NCBI RefSeq assembly: GCF_016908515.1
Contig: NZ_JAFBEA010000001.1
Location: forward strand, 806,001 to 870,000
Source: Virgibacillus halotolerans
Lineage (GTDB): Bacteria; Bacillota; Bacilli; Bacillales; Amphibacillaceae
DNA length: 64,000 nucleotides
Direction: 5' to 3'
Position numbers and translations under genes: made by a program. Shown here one piece after another: positions 56,843 to 64,000 of the stretch (position 1 is its first letter; each line of letters opens with the position of its first letter). The notes under the pieces were generated by a model. It did no database searches. It had not been told where the DNA came from and saw only the letters and a program-made list of their open reading frames with translations.

Positions 56843-56982
56843 GAGATGGATTCCTCCCCTATTAGGCATTACAATAAATTATTCTAAAATAGTTTATTAT
56901 CAGGACTCGGGACATTTCAAATAGCTCATTCTCTTGATTGATCTGACTTTTCATTTTCAAATTAGGCTCTTTTCTCAAAGAT

Positions 56983-57008
56983 TGGGACTGCACCATGGGT
57001 TCGTCCCA
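56983..57008. repeat. 26-bp hairpin repeat, copy 2 (before coaBC)
   Basis: Reverse-orientation copy of the motif at 45241-45266, matching 25 of 26 bases. The single change lies in the loop of the predicted hairpin, so both stems are kept. On the minus strand it is flanked by AACGTTTTTCG and a TCTTTGAGAAAAGAGCC stretch. Confidence 0.7.
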
Positions 57009-57089
57009 ACGAAAAACGTTGTTGTTTTTGCAGATAAGAAAGTTTAAATCTATCTAATCCTGCATAAGTGCAACTAAGAATTTAGCTAT

Positions 57090-57470
57090 GGCCGTTGCTT
57101 TCCGCGGGCACGGCTTCAGCCTTCGACGCACAGGACTTGCTAGTGTAGGTGTTGCGACAGGACGTCGCGTACTTAACCTACCTCGAGAAACCCACTCTGC
57201 GGGGTCTTCAGACTCGTGCTGGGACTGCGATTACTCCGTCCCACCGAAGACCATTGTTCCCGCAAGAGTCAACGGCTCTACGCTCCAAACAACCATCATA
57301 ATAGTTGAAAGCAAGCCAATCTTTTACTGTTGCCAAACACCATGTGAGCGAAGGAAATCACGAAGACTCCTGCGGGAACAGCGAAGACGATGAGACCCCG
57401 CAGCGTTCTTTGCGAGGAGGCTCAGCACGAGCCCGCGGAAAGCGTAGTGTATTTCCGAAGCGTTAAGATA
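57090..57470. repeat. Full-length palindromic repeat element (copy C)
   Basis: The left arm begins CCGTTGCTTTCCGCGGGCAC (from 57092) and has TCTGCGGGGTCTTC, TTCCCGCAAGAGTCAACGG. The right arm is close to its reverse complement: GACTCCTGCGGGAACAGCG, GAGACCCCGCAG, GAGGAGGCTC, GCCCGCGGAAAGCG (57431-57444). The arms flank about 80 bases shared with copy B. Compared with copy B, the left arm has an extra stretch of about 35 bases near 57218. Two Arg-rich open frames are by-products. Confidence 0.85.
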
Positions 57471-57597
57471 AGGAAACCTAATTCATTACGTCGCAGCTTC
57501 TATCAAACGCATGAATTAAATAGCAACAAAACTTACGAAAAGAGCCTCAAGTTACTTTTAAAATTAGCTTTGTCCCGAGACGAATACTAAAAGAAAG

Positions 57598-57626
57598 GCC
57601 CCCGCGAATAATGATGCAGCGAGGGC
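57598..57626 (-). terminator. Terminator after rpoZ
   Basis: On the minus strand GCCCTCGC and GCGGGGGC pair (one G-T) around a 13-base loop and are followed by CTTTCTTTT. It begins ten bases after the rpoZ stop. Confidence 0.88.
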
Positions 57627-57635
57627 ACTTCCATG

Positions 57636-58468
<833 letters not shown>

Positions 58469-58484
58469 TTATCTGGAATGCCCT

Positions 58485-58745
58485 TCATTCATCTGTTACT
58501 TCATCATGATTTACTACACGTTGTCCAACTGTTTCAGGCTGTACTGCCGATAATACCACATGGTCACTATCTGCAATAATAACTGCCCTTGTCCGTCTTC
58601 CATACGTTGCATCGACTAATTTATTGTTATCACGGGCAACAGTGATAATTCGTTTTATTGGTGCTGATTCCGGAGAAACAATCGAAATGATTCGATTGGC
58701 AGAAACAACATTTCCAAATCCTATATTAATTAAACTTAATCCCAA
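58485..58745 (-). CDS. remA: Extracellular matrix regulator RemA
   Basis: An 86-residue DNA-binding protein, (M)[18 protein letters not shown], then [20 protein letters not shown]. The core matches RemA (YlzA), which activates biofilm and matrix genes in B. subtilis and forms a ring of subunits that wraps DNA. The start is a TTG with AAGGGGG about seven bases upstream. It lies between yicC and gmk as usual. Confidence 0.95.
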   Translation of the reverse strand: MGLSLINIGFGNVVSANRIISIVSPESAPIKRIITVARDNNKLVDATYGRRTRAVIIADSDHVVLSAVQPETVGQRVVNHDEVTDE

Positions 58746-58806
58746 TATTACTTCCCCCTTGCATTCTTTTGTATATGTATTTGCCTACTTTTGATCGTTT
58801 ATATCT

Positions 58807-58836
58807 ATTATATCGAATAAGACGGCAAAAACTCAA
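58807..58836 (-). promoter_or_regulatory. Sigma-A promoter for remA-gmk-rpoZ
   Basis: On the minus strand TTGAGT, 18 bases, TATAAT, in the yicC-remA gap, about 55 bases before the remA start. Confidence 0.65.
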
Positions 58837-58840
58837 CTAT

Positions 58841-59722
58841 TTATTCGATATTTTGCACTTGCTCTTTGATTTTCTCTATTTCACTCTTTAATGCTACCGT
58901 CTGCTCACTGATTTTTGCATCTGTAGATTTAGATCCAATTGTATTTGCCTCCCGGTGCATCTCCTGTGAAATAAAATCAAGCTTTCTGCCGATGGTTCCT
59001 GATTGGTTTGTCAATTCCTTTATTTGTTCCATATGACTGAATAGACGGGTGATCTCTTCTGTAATATCTCCTTTTTCCGCAAGCAGTACGATTTCCTGAT
59101 GTATACGGGCACGATCAATTATTTCCTTATCGCTAACGATGTCATTGATTCGTGCTTGTAATCGTTCGCGATATTCCCCCTGAACCTGAGCTCTCTGTTT
59201 TTCTAATACCTTTACTATATCATAAATGACAGTGATTCTTTTTATTAAATCCTCAATTAAGAAAGATCCCTCTTCTTGACGCATCTTGTTTACTTGTTCA
59301 CAGGCATTTTCTGTCGTTTTTATTATAGACTCTTTTAATCCTTCCGGTTGATGTGACGTCTCCTGAATAGAAATAATATCTGGTATGGATGTAATAATCG
59401 TTGGCGGAATTTCACCTTTTAATTGATAGCGATCCATTGCCATATTGATTTGTTCCATATAATCATCCATCATATCCCAGTCCGTGCTTAGCCTTCTTCG
59501 GACAAGTCCATCTCCTTCCACTCCAATATAAACTTCGATTTTTCCTCGCTTGAAATAAGATTGTACTATTTTTTTAATACTGGATTCTAAAAATAAAAAA
59601 GTACGAGGTATTTTTGCGGTCACATCCAGAAAACGGTGGTTAACGCTCCGGATCTCTACTGTTACCGTTGTATCTTCTATATGTAAAGTATGCGTACCAT
59701 ATCCTGTCATACTCATTGCCAT
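58841..59722 (-). CDS. YicC/YloC family endoribonuclease-like protein
   Basis: A 293-residue protein starting MAMSMTGYGTHTLHIEDTTV with VEIRSVNHRFLDVTAKIP and a C-terminal HMEQIKELTNQSGTIGRKLDF and MHREANTIGSKSTDAKIS motif, the YicC pattern. YicC proteins are RNases involved in sRNA decay in Escherichia coli; in Bacillus it is called YloC. The middle is helical. Several ATG codons are possible; 59722 with GGAAGTG upstream seems best (alternatives 59737 and 59728). Confidence 0.92.
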   Translation of the reverse strand: MAMSMTGYGTHTLHIEDTTVTVEIRSVNHRFLDVTAKIPRTFLFLESSIKKIVQSYFKRGKIEVYIGVEGDGLVRRRLSTDWDMMDDYMEQINMAMDRYQLKGEIPPTIITSIPDIISIQETSHQPEGLKESIIKTTENACEQVNKMRQEEGSFLIEDLIKRITVIYDIVKVLEKQRAQVQGEYRERLQARINDIVSDKEIIDRARIHQEIVLLAEKGDITEEITRLFSHMEQIKELTNQSGTIGRKLDFISQEMHREANTIGSKSTDAKISEQTVALKSEIEKIKEQVQNIE

Positions 59723-59772
59723 CTTCATCACTTCCATTCATCTATCCATTATAACGTTAATTACACTATAAC

Positions 59773-59820
59773 GAAAGAACCCGAATCGGTGATCAATAGC
59801 TTCCAATTCGGGTTCTTTCA
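59773..59820 (-). terminator. Terminator after the Ca2+ ATPase gene
   Basis: GAAAGAACCCGAAT and ATTCGGGTTCTTTC form a 14-bp perfect stem around an 18-20 base loop, right after the ATPase stop. The T tract on the minus strand is short (TTTCGTTATAG), so it may be a processing hairpin too. Confidence 0.75.
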
Positions 59821-59821
59821 T

Positions 59822-62476
59822 TTATTTTTTTGTGAATCCAAACAAAACTGTTGGCAATGAACCTAATACAATGATGAGCATCCAATCTCTTAACCCTAAA
59901 AAGGTCGTATGAAAAATTGGTTGTAAGGGTTGCCAGTAAATAACAACGAGCAACAAAAGTAAGGAAGATAGCACTGCAAATATCAAGTAAATGTTGCCAA
60001 ACGGATTTCGATCAAATATAGAATGTTCACTGCGACAATCAAACACATGGATTAATTGAGCAATCACTAACGTAGTGAATGCTACGGTTTGACCATAAAC
60101 CAGATGATCCGGATTGTTTTGATACGTTATCATAAAGGCTATCAATGTAACAATCCCAATCAGAATACCGCGCGAAATAATTTTATAACCTAATCCCCTG
60201 GCAAAGATACTTTCACGTGGATTTCGCGGTCCATGTTTCATCACATCTTCTTCAGCCTTATCTAGTCCCAACGCCATTGCTGGCAGACCATCTGTTACTA
60301 GGTTCACCCATAATATTTGAACAGGTACGAGTGGTAATGGCATTGCAAGTAGCATCGCGAATAACATTACCAATATTTCTCCTACGTTGGACGCGAGTAA
60401 GTATCGGATAAACTTACGGATATTTTCATAAATATTTCGTCCTTCATGAATAGCTGATCTGATTGTAGCGAAGTTATCATCCAGTAAAACAAGCGATGAA
60501 GCTTCCTTTGTTACATCTGTACCACTGATCCCCATACTGATTCCAATATCACTGGCCTTAATTGCTGGAGCATCATTAACTCCATCCCCTGTCATGGCAA
60601 CGATATGTCCTTTATTTTGGAATGCCTGGACGATTTTTAATTTGTGTTCTGGTGTCACACGGGCGAATACATAGGCATCGTCAATCACGTTTTCTAAATC
60701 TGTTACAGACATTTGATTTAACGCAGACCCTTCGAGAATCTTCCCATCTTCTGGGATTAGATTAATATCTTTGGCGATTGCATGGGCTGTCCTAACATGA
60801 TCTCCTGTTATCATGACTGTTTTTATCCCCGCCGTTCTACATTCTTCAATGGCTGTTCTGACTTCTTTTCTCGGCGGATCAATCATCCCAAACAATCCGA
60901 TTAACGTTAAATCTTTTTCAAGGAATGTCATTTCCGGGTTATCGTCTTTACGTAGTGGCTTAATCCCGATTGCAATCGTTCTTAGTGCTTGATCAGCCAT
61001 TTTATCAATTGCACGCTCAAAATTACTTTTATCCTGCGCTTTTAGGACTCTTCTCCCCTGTTGATCTAATAAAAACGTGGACCTGGGCAGTAATACATCT
61101 GGCGCTCCTTTCGTAATTAGAAACTGCATCTTCTGCTCATCTTCTACAATCACACTCATTCGTTTTCGTTCAGAATCAAAAGGAAATTCCTTGATAATGC
61201 GGTATTGATCATTCGCAAACAGCGTTAATCCAATCTTTCTTGCAGCAACGAGTAATGCACCATCTGTTGGGTCTCCATCAATGTAATGTTTCCCTTTTTT
61301 CACTTGTAATGATGCATGATTACAAAGCTGACCATATAAAAGCATCGATTCCAGGTTTGGGTATGTTTTATCCAGCTTTTGTTTATTTAAAAAGTAATCC
61401 CCACGTATATCATACCCGTCGCCCGTCACATACATATGCTCACCATTTAAATAAATTTCCTTTACGGTCATTTGATTTTCTGTCATTGTTCCCGTTTTAT
61501 CGGAACATATAACCGATGCACAGCCAAGTGTTTCCACTGCAGATAGCTGACGAACAACTGCCTTTTTCCGGATCATCCGCTGGACACCTAAAGACAGTGC
61601 AACAGTAACAATCGCCGGTAAACCCTCCGGAATCGCCGCAACAGCTAACGACACCCCAGCCAGAAACATCTCGTAAACAGGGTGCCCTTCGAAAACCCCA
61701 AGGACAACAACCAAAGCTGTTAAAAGTAATGCAACAACAATTAAAATTTTACCTAATTCCGCCAGTTTACGCTCTAATGGCGTCATCAACTTTTTCGTAC
61801 CTGCCATTAAGGAGGCAATTTGTCCCATTACTGTATGCATTCCCGTGCCAACGACAATACCAATGCCGGACCCTCTCGTTACTAACGTCCCCATAAATCC
61901 CATGTTGACCTGATCCTGCGCATCCAAATCATCGGCTTTAATGGAGGTAGCGTGTTTGGTAACTGGCAATGATTCCCCTGTAAGTGCTGCTTCATCTGTT
62001 TCAATACTGTTTGATTTTACGATTCGGATATCTGCAACAATCCGATCGCCACTTGTTATTTTTACGACATCACCAACAACGACATCTTTAGAGGGAATGG
62101 TTTCCCAATTCCCCTCTCGTAAAACATGAACTACCGGGGCTGATAATTCCTTGAGCTTGTCCAACGATTTTTCTGCCTTTTGCTCTTGAAAGAATCCCAT
62201 AAAACCATTAATCAACACAATTATCATAATGGCAATTGCATCAATATATTCCCCTAACAATCCAGCCATTAATGTAGCAGCCAATAATACAATTACCATA
62301 AAATCCTGAAATTGCTTCAGGAAAATTAGCCATTTGGATATGCTTTTTTGTTCCTCCAGCACATTATAGCCATATTGTTTACGGCGCTGTTCTACCTGCT
62401 TAGAAGTGAGTCCTCTGTTTGACGTGACATGCAGCTTCTGCTCAACACGATCTACATCTAATTGATACCATTTCAT
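59822..62476 (-). CDS. P-type calcium-transporting ATPase (YloB)
   Basis: An 884-residue P2A-type ATPase. The actuator domain has TGES, in LTGESLPVTKHA near residue 167. VAAIPEGLPAIVTVALSLGV near 283 is the Ca2+-binding M4 helix. The phosphorylated Asp is in ICSDKTGTMTENQMTV near 329; KGAPD is near 478, and MTGDGVNDAPAIKASDIG near 625. About ten membrane helices are visible. It pumps Ca2+ out of the cell; in B. subtilis it acts in sporulation. GGGAGGG precedes the ATG. Divergent from rqcH. Confidence 0.95.
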   Translation of the reverse strand: MKWYQLDVDRVEQKLHVTSNRGLTSKQVEQRRKQYGYNVLEEQKSISKWLIFLKQFQDFMVIVLLAATLMAGLLGEYIDAIAIMIIVLINGFMGFFQEQKAEKSLDKLKELSAPVVHVLREGNWETIPSKDVVVGDVVKITSGDRIVADIRIVKSNSIETDEAALTGESLPVTKHATSIKADDLDAQDQVNMGFMGTLVTRGSGIGIVVGTGMHTVMGQIASLMAGTKKLMTPLERKLAELGKILIVVALLLTALVVVLGVFEGHPVYEMFLAGVSLAVAAIPEGLPAIVTVALSLGVQRMIRKKAVVRQLSAVETLGCASVICSDKTGTMTENQMTVKEIYLNGEHMYVTGDGYDIRGDYFLNKQKLDKTYPNLESMLLYGQLCNHASLQVKKGKHYIDGDPTDGALLVAARKIGLTLFANDQYRIIKEFPFDSERKRMSVIVEDEQKMQFLITKGAPDVLLPRSTFLLDQQGRRVLKAQDKSNFERAIDKMADQALRTIAIGIKPLRKDDNPEMTFLEKDLTLIGLFGMIDPPRKEVRTAIEECRTAGIKTVMITGDHVRTAHAIAKDINLIPEDGKILEGSALNQMSVTDLENVIDDAYVFARVTPEHKLKIVQAFQNKGHIVAMTGDGVNDAPAIKASDIGISMGISGTDVTKEASSLVLLDDNFATIRSAIHEGRNIYENIRKFIRYLLASNVGEILVMLFAMLLAMPLPLVPVQILWVNLVTDGLPAMALGLDKAEEDVMKHGPRNPRESIFARGLGYKIISRGILIGIVTLIAFMITYQNNPDHLVYGQTVAFTTLVIAQLIHVFDCRSEHSIFDRNPFGNIYLIFAVLSSLLLLLVVIYWQPLQPIFHTTFLGLRDWMLIIVLGSLPTVLFGFTKK

Positions 62477-62564
62477 TCCGCATCCCTCCCAATCAGCCCA
62501 AAACTTTAGAAAACAATTAATATCGCTTTACAGGATATGTATGCATACTTGTACTAAAAAATGC

Positions 62565-62570
62565 TATAAT
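62565..62570 (+). promoter_or_regulatory. Extended -10 promoter of rqcH
   Basis: TATAAT preceded by TGC, about 18 bases before the rqcH ATG. The -35 region (TGCATA, about 17 bases upstream) is weak, as is common when the -10 is extended. A very short leader would result. Confidence 0.6.
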
Positions 62571-62588
62571 TGCGCAAGAGGTGATCAT

Positions 62589-64000
62589 ATGCCGTTTGAT
62601 GGTATTGTTACACGTGCTGTAACAGAAGAATTAAAACAGGAATTATTACCGGGGAAAATTACGAAGATTCATCAACCAACCAAGACAGAGCTTGTTATAA
62701 CCGTTCGTAGTCAAAGAAAGAATCATACATTATTATTATCCATTCATCCAACTTATGCTCGTGTCCAATTAACTGCGGACACATATACAAATCCACCCGA
62801 ACCACCAATGTTTTGTATGGTTTTAAGAAAACATTTGTCAGGGGCAATTATAGAATCTATTGAACAGTATGGCATGGAACGCATCATCACCTTTTCCATA
62901 CAATCAAGAAACGAAATCGGTGATATGACACAAAAAACATTGATCGTAGAATTAATGGGTAAACATAGTAATGTCATGCTAATCGATAAAGATAAAGGTC
63001 ATATTATTGATAGCCTGAAACACGTTTCCATAGCTCAAAATCGTCATCGAACAATTCTGCCGGGACAGGATTATAAATTGCCGCCAATGCAAGATAAGCT
63101 GAATCCACTTGACATTGACGGGGAAAAACTTGCTAAAAAACTGGACTTTAATGCAGGTAAATTGGAAACACAATTGGTTAATAACCTCGTTGGTTTCTCA
63201 CCATTTATTGCAAAAGAAATTGTCTATCTGGCAAACCTGGGTTCAATGGAACGCTATATCGAAGAATTCATGCGGGTTCAGCAACAAATCATTACCAACC
63301 AATATACACCAACCATCTATAGGGAGAATAAAGAAGACTTTCATGTGCTTCCGATTACTGCCTTCTCGGGTGAACAAGAAACGTTCTCATCGACAAATCA
63401 GATGCTTGATCAATTTTATTCCGGTAAAGCAGAACGTGACCGTGTAAAACAGCAAGCAAAAGATTTATATCGATTTATCAAAAACGAAAAAAATAAAAAC
63501 GAACGAAAAATGAAAAAGCACCTCCAAACGATGAAGAAAGCGGAGGGTGCAGAACGTTATCAAAAACTTGGGGAGTTATTGACGGCTCACCTGCATCTTG
63601 TTGCCAAAGGTGATCATCAAGTCTCCGTTGTTGATTACTATGATCCGAATCAACAAGAGATAACAATTGATCTAAATCCGAACAAAACACCAAGTGAAAA
63701 TGCACAAGGACTCTATAAAAAGTACCAGAAATTAAAAACATCAAAACAAGTTATCGAAAAAGAAATCCAAAAAACCAAACAGGAAATGAACTATTTCGAT
63801 CAATTAATGCAGCAAATCGACGTTGCAAGTGTTTCAGATCTTGAGGAAATTCGTGATGAGCTCCGTTCTGAAGGATATATAAAAAGACAGGCAAAAGGGA
63901 AGCAGAAAAACAAACCGAAAAAACCTGTTCCAGAGGCCTTTACAGCTACAGACGGCACACCAATACTTGTCGGTAAAAACAATATTCAAAATGAATATGT
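62589..64000 (+). CDS. rqcH: Rqc2/RqcH homologue (NFACT family), C-terminus beyond window
   Basis: The first 470 codons of an NFACT protein; no stop before the edge. It begins MPFDGIVTRAVTEELKQELL, with the NFACT-N domain to about residue 180, a helix-hairpin region, then a long coiled coil near 280-430 (KNEKNKNERKMKKHLQTMKK). The last residues, DGTPILVGKNNIQNEY, begin the NFACT-R domain. RqcH binds obstructed 50S subunits and adds C-terminal Ala tails so that the peptide is degraded. Previously called FbpA/YloA. GAGGTG precedes the ATG. Confidence 0.95.
   Translation, partial: MPFDGIVTRAVTEELKQELLPGKITKIHQPTKTELVITVRSQRKNHTLLLSIHPTYARVQLTADTYTNPPEPPMFCMVLRKHLSGAIIESIEQYGMERIITFSIQSRNEIGDMTQKTLIVELMGKHSNVMLIDKDKGHIIDSLKHVSIAQNRHRTILPGQDYKLPPMQDKLNPLDIDGEKLAKKLDFNAGKLETQLVNNLVGFSPFIAKEIVYLANLGSMERYIEEFMRVQQQIITNQYTPTIYRENKEDFHVLPITAFSGEQETFSSTNQMLDQFYSGKAERDRVKQQAKDLYRFIKNEKNKNERKMKKHLQTMKKAEGAERYQKLGELLTAHLHLVAKGDHQVSVVDYYDPNQQEITIDLNPNKTPSENAQGLYKKYQKLKTSKQVIEKEIQKTKQEMNYFDQLMQQIDVASVSDLEEIRDELRSEGYIKRQAKGKQKNKPKKPVPEAFTATDGTPILVGKNNIQNEY

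Larger units (their letters stand above)
56843..57635. other. Gene-free gap coaBC-rpoZ dominated by repeats
   Basis: 793 bases with no gene. From low to high: the coaBC leader, AT-rich sequence with a weak TTGAAA and TAATAA promoter-like pair, a 26-bp hairpin repeat (about 56983-57008), the large palindromic element (57090-57470), AT-rich sequence, and the rpoZ terminator. Open frames inside the palindrome are Arg-rich and have no ribosome binding site. Confidence 0.65.

Noticed and set aside
57088-57590. Two overlapping plus-strand open frames in the coaBC-rpoZ gap
   Set aside because: They lie in or right after the palindromic repeat, are rich in Arg and Cys, have no ribosome binding site and resemble no family.

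Overview
The window is a stretch of core chromosome from a low-G+C, endospore-forming, motile Firmicute of the family Bacillaceae. The protein sequences look closest to the halophilic/alkaliphilic Oceanobacillus-Virgibacillus type, which is an impression and not a computed placement. The gene order matches the Bacillus subtilis block running from rqcH/yloA through rpoZ, spoVM, fapR, smc, ffh, trmD, sucCD and codY into the fla/che operon. Almost everything is on the minus strand, so the transcriptional order runs from high to low coordinates. No tRNA, rRNA, CRISPR array, prophage, transposase or plasmid gene was seen.

Layout from low to high coordinates. 1-9.4 kb: 5' part of the fla/che operon, transcribed flgB-flgC-fliE-fliF-fliG-fliH-fliI-fliJ-motE/ylxF-fliK-flgD-(small flagellar protein)-flgE; flgE is cut by the window edge. 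9.8-13.5 kb: xerC/codV-hslV-hslU-codY operon. 13.8-17.3 kb: an unrecognised small protein, topA and dprA. 17.4-21.7 kb: sucC-sucD, preceded by the orphan secretion-like pair ylqG-ylqH. 21.9-24.8 kb: rnhB, rbgA, signal peptidase and rplS. 24.9-30.1 kb: ftsY-ylxM-ffh and the rpsP-khpA-ylqD-rimM-trmD-rplS translation operon. 30.5-38.8 kb: the lipid regulon fapR-plsX-fabD-fabG-acpP, then rnc and smc, with a plus-strand DUF1128 gene between rnc and smc. 38.9-44.8 kb: asp23/yloU-fakA, sdaAB-sdaAA-recG. 45-56.8 kb: rpmB (plus strand), spoVM, thiN, rpe, rsgA, prkC, prpC, rsmB, fmt, priA, coaBC. 57.6-64 kb: rpoZ, gmk, remA, yicC, a Ca2+ P-type ATPase, and the divergent rqcH, cut by the window end.

The genes group by function: flagellar basal body and export, ribosome maturation and protein targeting (SRP, FtsY, RbgA, RimM, RsgA, L19, S16, L28), fatty-acid and phospholipid synthesis under FapR, Ser/Thr kinase-phosphatase signalling (PrkC/PrpC), DNA topology and repair (TopA, SMC, RecG, PriA, DprA), and nutrient control (CodY).

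Differences from the B. subtilis arrangement are the main points of interest. trmFO is missing between topA and xerC, and def is missing between priA and fmt. A plus-strand gene interrupts rnc-smc. Several intergenic regions hold related GC-rich palindromic repeats (about 21.7, 30.2 and 57.2 kb) and a second 26-bp hairpin repeat (45.24 and 56.98 kb). Two mutually exclusive hairpins follow khpA. The ylqG-ylqH pair looks like a FliK-like plus pre-cleaved FlhB-C-like module outside the flagellar operon. I did not find a clear new multi-gene defence or mobile system.
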